This document shows positions 42,730-52,098 of a DNA stretch of 64,000 nucleotides, in pieces. Every line of letters starts with the position of its first letter. Within the stretch, counting starts at the first letter, position 1. The notes under the pieces were generated by a model. That model made no database searches, was not told the origin of the DNA, and worked only from the letters and a program-made list of their open reading frames with translations. Source of the DNA: Clarkia xantiana subsp. parviflora (taxonomy: Eukaryota > Streptophyta > Magnoliopsida > Myrtales > Onagraceae); assembly GCA_036873135.1 (NCBI GenBank), contig JAPTYO010000007.1, positions 60,932,383-60,996,382 of the forward strand, given 5' to 3'. Made by a program: the position numbers and the translations under genes.

Positions 42730-43516
42730 TGATGGATATACGCCCAATTTGAACCCGTTTTAGTTCGGACTGTCTTTTTTTGACCACCCCACTTACAATT
42801 ATAAATCAAAATTTTGAGCCGAGTACTTCACCCGCAACGCTAGCAGTCCGGACGAGCCAAAATATTCGCCCGGACCCATCAGTCGACCTCACCAAGGGGA
42901 GATCGGGCCAGCCGGCCCGATCTCTCCTAGGAGAGATCGGGAGGGCTGACCCGATCTCCCCTAGGGGAGACCGGGTTGGCTCGTCCAACCTCTCCTAGGA
43001 GGGGTTGGGCAAGCCAACCCGATTTTAGGCCCTGGGGGTCGGATTTTCCGTCCAACCCTAAGGGTCCCGACCTCCTTTTCACCCGACTCGTACTTAGACT
43101 TTTTCAGCCACCTCCCCATGCTTTTAAAGGGTTAATCCAGCTGTTATGTGTCGATTAAGTACATTTAAGGATTAACGGTGTCATTTAGCCACCTTAATTC
43201 TCCCGTAGCCTATATATACTCCACAAGTTCCATTTATTCCAACAAGTCTTACATCTTTGCATACCTAGCTCTGCCTTCTCTCTAGGATTTTATCTCTCTA
43301 GAGAACTCTGGCTTACTTAAGAATCTGAGATGGTTCATCGAGCACCCCCCCCCCCCCCCATGTCTTCGTGCTCGGTACTGCCCCTTGTACAGGTCGACAG
43401 GAAGCGAAGGAACAGATCAGACAGACAAGCTAGACGGATCAAGAAAGAGAGTGAATAACCTGTGAGAAGTGCCACTCGGATCAGAGAACCGACGACCCGA
43501 GGGACACGATCTAACG
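42730..43516 (+). repeat. E6 3' LTR (787 bp)
   Basis: Partner of 33902-34747. It has lost two hairpins, and its last base is G rather than A. Confidence 0.88.
42885..43008. repeat. E6 3' LTR hairpin array (three strong, one decayed)
   Basis: A decayed first unit (42885-42905), a perfect 26-bp palindrome (42916-42941), a near-perfect 26-mer (42950-42975) and the CAACCTC type (42985-43008). Confidence 0.88.
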
Positions 43517-44142
43517 CTTAAGATACCGTATAGGAAGGTCTAATATAATCTTCAAAGCAAAATTCAGCAACTCGTCTGCACACGCCAATTTCATCTGTTG
43601 GACTTGAACTGAGCCGAGTCTAATTGTGATATGTCGAAACATTATTTATTGTGTCAACAAGTTGGTATTAGTAATGGGTATGTGTAGTGGTAAACTGAAC
43701 ATTCAACATGCACTGACAGTATGTTAAAGACAGTATATGGCAGTATGTCTTCACATGTTGAAACTATCATTCTGTGTTCGAGTATCCAATACCAAAGTCT
43801 AACATTGGAATCATATATGGTGGTGCTGAACAACACAATTTGAATTCACCTAACACCGACTCGCCAGAATACCTTTGGGATCGGCTGCATGATTGCTAAA
43901 TGTCGACAAAGAATATTCGTAAATTTCTCTGGTAGTTGTATTTTGGGTCAAAGTCTGAATAATTGAATACGACATACTATAATGAGCTTATGCAAATGCA
44001 ATGGAAGGTTTCAGTACTAACGTAATGGGGTGACTAAATGTGTGTAACTAACGTTTGTCTAATGGTAGTCTAAAGGCTTTCATCGGAAACCAAAACCCAT
44101 CTGCTAAAGACGCATATTCTCCCTAGGACAGCTTTAGCATCG
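43517..44142. other. Unassigned flank downstream of E6
   Basis: No frame or repeat that I recognise. It may be part of the CACTA element whose right end follows. Confidence 0.45.
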
Positions 44143-44434
44143 GCCAGTTGGAATCGAGAGGGCGGCAGCGCATCCTGCCAGATCTCTGCTGCCATCCTAA
44201 CAGTGGCAGGACATCAGTCGGAAATTTATAGACGGATGTAAGGTACCGTCCTCTTCCCGACGGATATATCCCCTAGGCAAAGATTTCCGACCAATTTTGC
44301 ATGTCAGGAATGACTGCATTCCAGAGCATGTCTTAATGAGATGCCATATCGGACGGAAAACATACGTAACAGACCATCTCCGTTTAGTTTCCGACCGATA
44401 TCGACGGTAGGCAATCTTGATTTTTCTTGTAGTG
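44143..44434 (-). mobile_element. CACTA (En/Spm) transposon terminus
   Basis: Read on the minus strand the segment begins CACTACAAGAAAAATC (44434 down to 44419), the hallmark end of plant CACTA transposons. Inward it has several subterminal motifs of the kind TTCCGACC / CCGTCGGAA on both strands. The opposite end was not found in the window, so this is one end of a truncated element, or the rest lies beyond E6. The left limit of 44143 is approximate. Confidence 0.7.
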
Positions 44435-44792
44435 TAAAACTGTGGACACAATGTTGGATCGCGTCCGTAGTAATTATGGATGCGATGTTAAACCGCGTCG
44501 AAGGATATTTTTGTTAAAAGTTTTGGTTAGAAGGCGTATTTGTAATTGGTTACTGACAAAGGAAGAATTAGGAAAAAAAATTCAAATCCATGATATGGTG
44601 TTACGATGTATAGAGGAGACTGTAGAGATAACCCTCCAAGCCAGTTAGGTCTAGTCTAGTCTAGCGAGTAGGTATGAATGATAATCCACATACAGCTAGC
44701 TAGCTAGCTAGCAATTATTATTATTATGAATGAAGCAAGAACTAGTACAAAGGTTAGACCAGTGTCCATAATTAAAGCAGCTAGCTAGGTAG
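44435..44792. other. 3' flank of the ALOG gene
   Basis: Holds TCTAG and GCTA short tandem runs (44652-44712). A 68-codon plus frame at 44442-44648 has no support. The ALOG gene's 3' UTR and poly(A) site are probably here; AATTATTATTATTATG near 44713-44728 is the best candidate region. Confidence 0.4.
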
Positions 44793-45371
44793 CTACGAGT
44801 GGTGGTGAGGAGGAGGAGGAGGAGGTGGTGGGGCCCGCTTTCTCTTCTTCTTGTCGTAACTGATGCCTCTTGCCTTGGCCTGAGAATCACGTACGTCGCG
44901 AAGGTAAAGTCGGACAGCTCGAGCCCCAAAGGGGTTGGCCTCGGGGAGTCCACCGTTCTCTTCGAAGGCGGCGCGTAGTCGTCCAACGAGGGCGTCGAGG
45001 CTGCCCCAAGCCTGGCGGAGGGGACATGGGCAGGGCGCCGGCGGGGTGGGGTGGCCGAAGAAGGGGCAGTGGTGGGTGTGGACTTTAGTCTTCCCAAACT
45101 GGTCCAGATACCGGAGGAACTCCAGCACGTGAGCACCGCTGCAACGTGACAGCGTCAACGGAGGTCGGTGGTTCCTCAGGTACTGCCCGAATGTGTTCCA
45201 GTCCCTCCTTTTCTGGTTCTCGTACCTACTCCCTTCTGTAGTCGTCGTTGTCATTAAAGAAGAAGAAGAAGATGATGATATCCCATTCCCACCTGCTCCA
45301 CCCTCCTCGTCTACCACCACCGCTGATCTCTTCCCGCTGCCCATCATCTCATCATCAACCCCATTCATCAT
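44793..45371 (-). CDS. LSH: ALOG/LSH family transcription regulator
   Basis: A 192-residue protein with no intron. I start at the ATG at 45371 (MMNG); the frame is open 8 codons further up, but only to a GTG. The N-terminus is Ser/Thr-rich. The ALOG domain (formerly DUF640) runs from about 48 to 173: [46 protein letters not shown], a zinc-ribbon insert with His/Cys residues (HHCPFFGH...PCPCPL), [51 protein letters not shown] nuclear signal KKKRKR (174-179) and a Pro/His tail follow. ALOG proteins are plant nuclear DNA-binding regulators of light response and of organ boundary and inflorescence development. Length and domain are complete, with no breaks; the only intact host gene here. The ortholog within the family cannot be named. 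Confidence 0.97.
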   Translation of the reverse strand: MMNGVDDEMMGSGKRSAVVVDEEGGAGGNGISSSSSSSLMTTTTTEGSRYENQKRRDWNTFGQYLRNHRPPLTLSRCSGAHVLEFLRYLDQFGKTKVHTHHCPFFGHPTPPAPCPCPLRQAWGSLDALVGRLRAAFEENGGLPEANPFGARAVRLYLRDVRDSQAKARGISYDKKKRKRAPPPPPPPPHHHS

Positions 45372-45469
45372 TAATTTTCTAGCTAAGGTTTTCACGATAT
45401 ATATAGCAGAGATTACTACCTAGCTAATTCACTACTATCATCCTACGTACGTACAACTTGGTTGCTTTA

Positions 45470-45477
45470 CTTATATA
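45470..45477 (-). promoter_or_regulatory. Candidate TATA box of the ALOG gene
   Basis: Minus-strand TATATAAG about 100 bp before the ATG. A second TATATATA-like run at 45398-45408 is too close to the start codon to be a likely TATA box. Confidence 0.35.
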
Positions 45478-46524
45478 TTGAAATCAGTATGTATGTACTT
45501 GTTAGGCCTGTCTGGACAAGTATTGAAGAAGATATATAATATGTGAGAGAGAAGAGAAGAGAAGAAAAGAGAATAGGAGACGTAAAAGTTGGGCACATGT
45601 AGTTTTCCTTTATAGGAGGTGGAAGCAAAAGCATGCTCTGTTAGTGTTTCCTTAACAAACCCTAAAAACCACACACTCCCTCCTCACACGTGTGTGTTGT
45701 GTATCAGAGTAAGACTGTAAGAGCACGCTGTATTTTTCTACTGTTTAGGTTTAGGGCCTTTTCAGAATTCCAAGTCTTGCACCAAAATAAAATTGCAACT
45801 CTGATTAAAAAGTGATTCAGTCATTGGAGGGAGGTGGTGGGACTTGGGAGACAACAATAAAAAGTTATTGTTCCAATATATATATATAAATAAATATAAT
45901 TGAAATGTATTTATCAATGTGAAACAAACCATTCAGCCAGACTAATTTGTTCCCCCATTTCAACGTAATAATAATACAACTGAGGCAAAATAATATCATT
46001 CAGAGTTTCACCAACAAAAAAAATATCATTCACAGACTTAACATTATTATTCAGAGACTTAACATTATTGATGTTTTCTTCTGTATTTGATTTGTTTAAT
46101 TCAGACTTTTTTTATCGATCGTTATTTAAGTCAGTCAGACCGATACATATATCATAAATCATTCATAAGGTCTTTACATTTGTTTTCGTATTTGAGAAAC
46201 TCTTCCTAAATTAGAATACCGATAAAAAAATTATGGTTATTCAATTACAATGTTTTAAGAGTAATATTAACTATAATAATATTAAGAAAATAAATATATT
46301 TATAAACATGTATAAAATATTATATTCTTTGATGTACTGGATTTTTATATGCATTCTAAAGTTTAAAATCATCGGCGTTGACATGTGTCTCAATAATACG
46401 CGCTTGATAATAGAAGATTCAGAATGGTTTAAACCATAAAATTTATTCTTGGACTACGATTCATTCCCTATTTTAATCAAGTAGAAATTATATTGCTTTA
46501 GATATAATATTTCTGATGTATATA
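45478..46524. other. Upstream region of the ALOG gene
   Basis: AT-rich non-coding DNA. 45545-45580 is a GA-rich tract (GAGAGAAGAGAAGAGAAG), common in plant 5' UTRs and promoters. A 68-codon plus frame at 46233 has no support. Confidence 0.45.
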
Positions 46525-46760
46525 TAAGATCGGGTCGATCACCTGCCCCACTCTTCATCCATCAGATCGTACATCACCATTAAAATCTTGACACGTGTCC
46601 TTAGATTTAATATATTCATTCTAAGATTCACCAATCCCCATAGAGTTTTAGAAAAAAAAACTACAAAATTAATTAAACTCAGAACACGTGTCAAGATCTT
46701 AGCGGTGAGGCACGATCTGATGCATGGAGAATGAGGTAGGAGATTTGAGTATATTGGTTT
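46525..46760. mobile_element. Fold-back MITE-like element
   Basis: An imperfect palindrome of about 235 bp. The left arm (46530-46603) contains CAGATCGTACATCACC and ATCTTGACACGTGTCC; the right arm (46684-46755) contains the inverse, ACACGTGTCAAGATCTTAGC and CACGATCTGATGCATGG. The loop is about 80 bp. No target duplication could be set with certainty and there is no coding sequence. It lies about 1.2 kb upstream of the ALOG start and carries two CACGTG (G-box) cores. Confidence 0.65.
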
Positions 46761-47184
46761 TTTAACATTACATTGTTATTACGTAGTATTCCTTTTGTGT
46801 ACGATGGGTTCCGATGTAATCGTTAGCCCCGTTAACAGCCAATGGACGACGAGTAGGTCCAGTGGGCCTCATGAAAAGCCTGGAAGGCCCAGAGGCCCAG
46901 TACGAAGGGTCCCGACTTTGGCGGTCCCGATATATGAGCTGAATACTCCCGTCAAGAAGCCTCTGAGTAGGCTCCGATATGCCTTAGTAAAGGCCCCGAT
47001 GATAAAAGCCCCGCAGAGGCTGGACCCGTCCCGTGAGACAAAGGGTCCTGGATGGTGACCTAGAATGAGATAACTCTGGAGTCCCCGACAGGAGTCGAGG
47101 CTTGTGATCAGAGGACAAAGACCAAGAAACCCGCCTACTGGATAGAGTAGTGGGAAACGGTTAAAGATATAGATAAGTCCCCGA

Positions 47185-47305
47185 GATACGCAGGGCGTGC
47201 CCGAGATACGCGGAGTATGGGTAAGATACGCGGAGCGTGGGGCGAAATCTACGGAATCCCTAACGAGATATACGGAATCGTGGCGAGATACACGGAATCA
47301 TGGGC
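47185..47305 (+). repeat. E7 U3 short repeats
   Basis: Six related ~20-bp units built on CGAGATACGC(G)GAGTATGGG, decaying to CGAGATATACGGAATCGTGG, 45-165 bp before the TATA box. Enhancer-like by position; also present in the 3' LTR and in E8. Confidence 0.75.
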
Positions 47306-47350
47306 AAAACGGCCAATCACGGCCACAGGTAACTGAGTAACTTCCCCTCC

Positions 47351-47358
47351 TATATAAA
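47351..47358 (+). promoter_or_regulatory. E7 LTR TATA box within an inverted repeat
   Basis: TATATAAA is flanked by GTAACTTCCCCTCC on the left and GGAGGAAGTTAC on the right, complementary over 12 bp apart from two extra C. The 3' LTR has the same arrangement at 58265-58272. Confidence 0.75.
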
Positions 47359-47559
47359 GGAGGAAGTTACCTCAGAAAACATCATCTAATACGCACTTAG
47401 AATTACTGCTGCCACCCCATTGATCGTATACTCATTTAAGCATCGGAGAGGGATTCTGGGTCACCACCCAGGTCATCCCCTTTTGCAGGATTACGCGGAG
47501 CCCAAGAGTCCAGAGCTTGCCGTCAAGGACGTAACGGAGTTTCGCCCGTGATCCAACAT

Positions 47560-47577
47560 TGGCGCCGTCTGTGGGAA
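47560..47577 (+). promoter_or_regulatory. E7 primer binding site
   Basis: TGGCGCCGTCTGTGGGAA, one base after the LTR end. Confidence 0.88.
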
Positions 47578-47611
47578 CTTACAAAAAGTCAAGATAGTTT
47601 CTACCAGATCA

Positions 47612-50600
47612 ATGGCCGGTGGTGGCAAGAAGAGGCAGGTTCAGGCTGGCAGTTCTCGTCCCGCAGGAACTGTGAATTCCCCGTTGCCGGAACGTGTTGT
47701 TGAACAAGGTGAGAACCCCGCTCTTTCCCAGACAGGGGGGCATGGTGATGGTTATGAGGTCTCAGTCCGAGACACGGAGATAAACAGGCAAGATATCCCG
47801 CGAAGGGAGGAGGACGAGGCTCCCCCGAACCCGGTGGGGCGTAGAGGAGAAGGAGTCCCGCGAAGGGAAGAAGGGTCGTCTTCAAACTCGGAGTTAGCCA
47901 AGGCAGTAGCAAATGCTATGCCCATGTTCTTGGCTGCCATGGAGGCCTTGCTGGACAAGAGAGAGGCTGCCAGGAGGGCGGAGGAGTTGCCTCCGCGAGA
48001 AGAGTTACCTCCACCCCCTCCGAAGGTGGTCCCAGAAGAACAGGAGGTTCAGGAGGTTCCGCCCAGGAACAGGGGTAAGGAACCCGCGTACTTGGAGAAA
48101 TTCGTGGTCGACGGACCGGGACCAGTGCAAAACAGGACCATTCCCCTAAATGGCCCCATCACCCCCGATCAGGTGGTGAAGATCGTTAGCATTTGTATGG
48201 GCGATCAGAAGCAGATGACATCGGAGCTGAGGGATCGATCCAGTCATCCTTTTGTTCCGCGGCTGATAGATACTGTTGCCCCGCCCGGGCTAGGTATTCC
48301 GACCATCAAGGAGTATGATGGTGAGGGGGACCCAGTTCGCCACGTTCAGAGACATGTCCAGGCCTGTATGGGTAGGACTTCGAACGATGACCTCATATGC
48401 TCATTGTTCCCGATAAACTTGGGAGAAAGGGCCATGACTTGGTTCTTCAGCTTACCGCCGGGAAGCATTACCTGCTGGGCATCGTCCAAGCTGTCGGATG
48501 ATCAAGCATTACCGCCGGGAAGCATTACCCGCTTCATCAAGCAATATCAGGGCCGCAGGCGTCTCCTGAAGAGTGTAAGGTCCCTGACCCAGGTGGTGCA
48601 GAGACCCGATGAGTCATTGGCATACTACTACCAACGGTTCACTGCGAGTGCCGCGGAGATCGATGAAGAAATATCGGAGGGTGAGACCATCCGAACTTTC
48701 CTTCGGAACCTTACTGCTCCGTATGGGTCCGACCTAATGCACAGTGTAGCCGCGAAGGCAGTGTGGAGTATGGAGGCCCTGCAAGCGAGGGTGAAACAGC
48801 AAATCGACGTCCAGGAGTCGAAGATTGCTGCCGGAGAGCTCGATCCTCCGAAGTCGGGAAGAGGAAAGCCATCGTCCAAGCTGTCGGATGATCGCAAAGG
48901 GAGCGACAAGTCGGAGGGGAGTAGGAACCGTGGTCGCTCCGAAAGAAGAGAGGATAGGCGTCCTCCGAAGAAGGATAACCGCGAAGGTCGTAGTGTCCCC
49001 ATCAACAGCTCGATGACCTCCGTGCTAGCTGTGATGGATCGGCAGGGTCTTGCCCGATACCCCCCGAGGAAGGAAGGAGAATTCTTGGGAGGTCGCTCTG
49101 ATCGTTACTGTCGGTACCATCGAGCCAATGGTCACGACACAGATAACTGTCGGGAGCTGAAGAAGGAGATAGAGAAGCTGATCCAGAAGGGGAAGCTTAA
49201 GGAGTTCGTCGGAAGGGGAAGGTGCCGATCCCGTTCCAAAAGTCGGTCGCGATCCCGTTCCAAGTCCCGTGACCGATCCCCGAAGAAGAAGAAGATGGAG
49301 TCGGAACCTTCTGGTTCCGGTGCCCGTAAGGAGAGACGGGGAACCATTAACGTCATTCATGGAGGAATGGCTGCGGGAGGCGACACCACTGCTTCTCAGG
49401 AGAATTATGCTTCACGCATCTCCGCTGCTGTGGTGCTAGGCAAGAGGTCCCGGTCGTGGACTCTAAAGGAGGAAATAGTGATTTCATTCTCGGCGAAGGA
49501 TCTGATAGGCGTGGAAAGCCCCCATGATGACGCCCTGGTCGTAACCTTGGATGTAGACGGATTCGAGATGAAGCGGATCCTGATAGATGGAGGGAGCTCC
49601 TCCGACATTCTTTTCATGGACGCCTTGGAGGCCATGGGAAAGACAAAGAAGGACCTGACGCAGGTAAACTTCCCGATGGTGGGCTTCTCCGGGTCAACTT
49701 CCTATCCGGTGGGGATGATTACCTTACCAGTAGAGTTTGGTAGTGGCTGGAAGATGGAACGGCGGAACGTGGATTTCGTCGTGGTAGAATCCGCGGGAAC
49801 GTACAACGCTATTATCGGGAGGACCACCATTAACCCCCTCATGGCGGTCGCCTCGACAGTCCACCAGAAGATGAAGTTCCCGACTGATCATGGTGTCGGG
49901 GAGGTTAAGGGCGACCAGGTGGCATCACGAAAGTGCTATGTTAATGCTACCCGAAGAAGAAGGAGGGAAGCCATGGCGGTCCTGCAAACCGATGCCGATC
50001 CTCGAGAAGAGTTTGGGCGTCCCGCCCCAATGGAGGATCTGAAGGAAGTTGAGATCGATGGACCTCGGAGGAAGGTGAAGATCAGGGCTGCTCTATCGGA
50101 GGAGAGAGCCCAAGAGTTGATCGAGCTTCTGAAGGAGTTCAAGGAGCTGTTTGCCTGGTCCCCGAGTGATATGCCAGGCATCAGTCCCGACGTGATTGTG
50201 CACGAGCTGAAGATTGACCCCGCGATTAAACCTATCGCGCAGAGGAGGCATCCGATGGGCGCGGACAAGAGAATCCCGATCCAGCAAGAGGTGGGCAGAC
50301 TGCTCGACGCTGGATTCATCAAGGAGCTCCGATTCCAGACGTGGGTCGCTAACCTAGTCCTGGTGCGAAAGAGCAATGGAAAGTGGCGGATGTGTGTCGA
50401 TTTCCGCGACTTGAACAAGGCTTGCCCGAAGGATTGCTACCCGCTCCCGAGGATTGACCAGCTGGTGGATGCCACATCGGGACATGAGCTGCTGAGCTTC
50501 ATTGATGCCTATTCTGGATACAACCAGATCAAGATGGCGAAGGAGGATGCCCCCCACACAGCTTTTTACGCTGACAGCGACGTCTACCACTACGACGTAA

Positions 50601-51502
50601 TGCCCTTCGGATTGATCAATGCCGGAGCAACTTACCAGCGGATGGTAAACAAGTTGTTCGGAGACATGTTGGGAAAGACCATGGAGGCATATGTGGATGA
50701 CATGCTCGTGAAGTCCCGAAAGGCAGGAGACCACGTCCAAAACTTGGCAGCGGCGTTTGAACGGATGAGGTTTCATCATGTTCGGTTGAACCCGGACAAA
50801 TGTGCTTTCGGGGTGAACTCGGGGAAGTTCCTAGGGTTCATGGTGAGCCAGCAAGGAATCGACGTGAACCCTGAGAAGCTGCGAGCAATTGAAGAGATGC
50901 ATTCCCCGAAGAATCATCGGGAGGTTCAAGTGTTGAATGGCCGGTTGGCCGCGATAAAACGGTTCTTATCCAAGGCGAGTGACAGAGCCATGCCATTTTT
51001 TGATGTGCTAAGGGCCCACAAGAAGTTTGAATGGTCCGAAAAGTGCGAGGAGGCATTCCAAGCGCTCAAGCAGCATCTCCGTACCCTCCCGCCGTTGGCG
51101 AAGCCGGCTCCAGGCGAGCCACTTTATCTCTATTTGGCTGTTTCTGACGTTGCTGTTAGTTCTGTGTTGATTAAACTTGTCAAGGGCAACCAAGTGCCTG
51201 TCTATTATGTAAGCAAGGCATTTGCCAAACATGACATGAATTATCCCGCTATTGAGAAGTATCTCTTTGCGTTGATTGTTGCCGCTCGAAAGCTACGACC
51301 TTACTTCCATGCCCACGAGGTTACGGTGTTAACCAATCAGCACTTGAAACACTTTCTGAACCGACCAGAGGCGTCGGGGAGATTGGTGAAATGGGCCATC
51401 GAGCTTACGGAGTTCCGTATACATTTTGCTCCGCGAACTGCTATTAAGGGCCAGGCATTGGCAGATTTTATAGCTGAGTCTACGGCACCCGATCCGGAAT
51501 AA
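47612..51502 (+). CDS. gag-pol: E7 Gag-protease-RT-RNase H polyprotein
   Basis: An open frame of 1296 codons from ATG 47612, 54 bp after the LTR. Residues 1-190: charged, Pro-rich head. Gag domain about 237-363 (GEGDPVRHV, MTWFFSLPPGSIT, RRRLLKSVRSL, RPDESLAYYYQRF, GETIRTFLRNL). Knuckle CRYHRANGHDTDNC about 500. Arg/Ser repeat region about 536-563. Protease LIDGGSSSDIL about 655. RT about 890-1080 with CVDFRDLNKACPKDCYPLP and the catalytic YVDDMLVKS about 1027. First RNase H about 1165-1290, with key acidic sites poorly kept (LAVSDVAVSSVL, LTNQHL), as known for Tat elements. A 16-residue insertion at about 290-305 copies nearby text. The frame ends in TAA after APDPE. Confidence 0.94.
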   Translation: MAGGGKKRQVQAGSSRPAGTVNSPLPERVVEQGENPALSQTGGHGDGYEVSVRDTEINRQDIPRREEDEAPPNPVGRRGEGVPRREEGSSSNSELAKAVANAMPMFLAAMEALLDKREAARRAEELPPREELPPPPPKVVPEEQEVQEVPPRNRGKEPAYLEKFVVDGPGPVQNRTIPLNGPITPDQVVKIVSICMGDQKQMTSELRDRSSHPFVPRLIDTVAPPGLGIPTIKEYDGEGDPVRHVQRHVQACMGRTSNDDLICSLFPINLGERAMTWFFSLPPGSITCWASSKLSDDQALPPGSITRFIKQYQGRRRLLKSVRSLTQVVQRPDESLAYYYQRFTASAAEIDEEISEGETIRTFLRNLTAPYGSDLMHSVAAKAVWSMEALQARVKQQIDVQESKIAAGELDPPKSGRGKPSSKLSDDRKGSDKSEGSRNRGRSERREDRRPPKKDNREGRSVPINSSMTSVLAVMDRQGLARYPPRKEGEFLGGRSDRYCRYHRANGHDTDNCRELKKEIEKLIQKGKLKEFVGRGRCRSRSKSRSRSRSKSRDRSPKKKKMESEPSGSGARKERRGTINVIHGGMAAGGDTTASQENYASRISAAVVLGKRSRSWTLKEEIVISFSAKDLIGVESPHDDALVVTLDVDGFEMKRILIDGGSSSDILFMDALEAMGKTKKDLTQVNFPMVGFSGSTSYPVGMITLPVEFGSGWKMERRNVDFVVVESAGTYNAIIGRTTINPLMAVASTVHQKMKFPTDHGVGEVKGDQVASRKCYVNATRRRRREAMAVLQTDADPREEFGRPAPMEDLKEVEIDGPRRKVKIRAALSEERAQELIELLKEFKELFAWSPSDMPGISPDVIVHELKIDPAIKPIAQRRHPMGADKRIPIQQEVGRLLDAGFIKELRFQTWVANLVLVRKSNGKWRMCVDFRDLNKACPKDCYPLPRIDQLVDATSGHELLSFIDAYSGYNQIKMAKEDAPHTAFYADSDVYHYDVMPFGLINAGATYQRMVNKLFGDMLGKTMEAYVDDMLVKSRKAGDHVQNLAAAFERMRFHHVRLNPDKCAFGVNSGKFLGFMVSQQGIDVNPEKLRAIEEMHSPKNHREVQVLNGRLAAIKRFLSKASDRAMPFFDVLRAHKKFEWSEKCEEAFQALKQHLRTLPPLAKPAPGEPLYLYLAVSDVAVSSVLIKLVKGNQVPVYYVSKAFAKHDMNYPAIEKYLFALIVAARKLRPYFHAHEVTVLTNQHLKHFLNRPEASGRLVKWAIELTEFRIHFAPRTAIKGQALADFIAESTAPDPE

Positions 51503-51525
51503 CGGGTCCCGAAGAGGGGGCAACC

Positions 51526-52098
51526 ATGGAGGTCCCGACAACAGAACAGCCAGAACAGCCAAAGGAGGAGAACACTTGGGAGATGTACACTGATGGTTCA
51601 TCAAGTGTAGAAGGATCAGGGGCAGGATTCGTATTGATACCGCCCGGTGGAGGCGAACCCTTGCGATATGCTTTGGCCTTAACGTTTAAGGCCACCAACA
51701 ATGAAGCGGAGTACGAGGCTCTCATCACGGGCCTTAAAATTGCCAAGGGTACGGGGGTCGACCATTTGAAAGTGAAGTGCGATGCCAGCTTGATCGTGAA
51801 TCAAGTCCAGGGGAACTATGAAGCCAAGAGCCCGACAATGAGGAAGTATTTGCACGAGTTGCAGACTTTGAAAGGGAGCTTCAAAAGCTTCGATATCGAG
51901 GCGATCCCGAGGGAAGAAAACGCGGAGGCAGACGCCTTGAGCAAGTTTGCTCTGGGAGTGGTCCCTGAGGAGAATCGGAAGGTGCATTTCCTGGAGAGAG
52001 TGATCATCTCAACCATCGATCCATCAGAGGTATGCGCTATGGAAGCAGGATCGGAGGAAGAAGAGAAGCCCACCTGGATGACCCCGATGGTCACATAA
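51526..52098 (+). pseudogene. E7 archaeal-type second RNase H (aRNH)
   Basis: Lies one frame away from the preceding polyprotein. It begins EVPTTEQPEQPKEENTWEMY and has a complete-looking RNase H: TDGSSS (Asp), GSGAGFVLIPP, TNNEAEYEALITGL (Glu), VKCDASLIVNQ (Asp), EENAEADALSKFA (Asp). All four expected acidic residues are present. Plant Tat elements are known to have gained such an RNase H beside the native one, which then lost its catalytic sites. The ATG at 51526 is just the first Met in this frame; the domain is normally part of the polyprotein. A TAA at 52096 ends the frame. Confidence 0.9.

Larger units (their letters stand above)
33902..43516 (+). mobile_element. E6: decayed Tat-like gypsy element with hairpin-rich LTRs
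   Basis: LTRs 33902-34747 and 42730-43516 start TGATGGATATACGCC and end TCTAAC(A/G). Flanks CTAAA (33897-33901) and CTTAA (43517-43521) are probably a target duplication with one change. The TGGCGCCGTCCGTTGG primer site, a remnant of Gag and protease, tandem repeats and an antisense spliced ORF give Tat-like order. I find no RT, RNase H or integrase text. Coding parts are shredded, so the copy is old or is a non-autonomous type. Confidence 0.85.
46802..47558 (+). repeat. E7 5' LTR (757 bp)
   Basis: The first base is C instead of the T seen in the 3' copy (TGATGGG); it ends GATCCAACA. It has a repeated GAGATACGCGGAG motif set at 47185-47305 and a TATA box inside an inverted repeat. Confidence 0.92.

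Noticed and set aside
42956..43158. Rho-independent-type terminators, suggested by the GC-rich hairpins
   Set aside because: No T run follows them and the context is a plant LTR; bacterial termination logic does not apply.
45398..45408. TATATATA as the ALOG promoter TATA box
   Set aside because: Only about 27 bp before the start codon, which would leave practically no 5' UTR; the box at 45470 is better placed.
46233..46439. 68-codon plus-strand ORF upstream of the ALOG gene
   Set aside because: AT-rich, low-complexity Ile/Asn/Lys text with no conserved motif.
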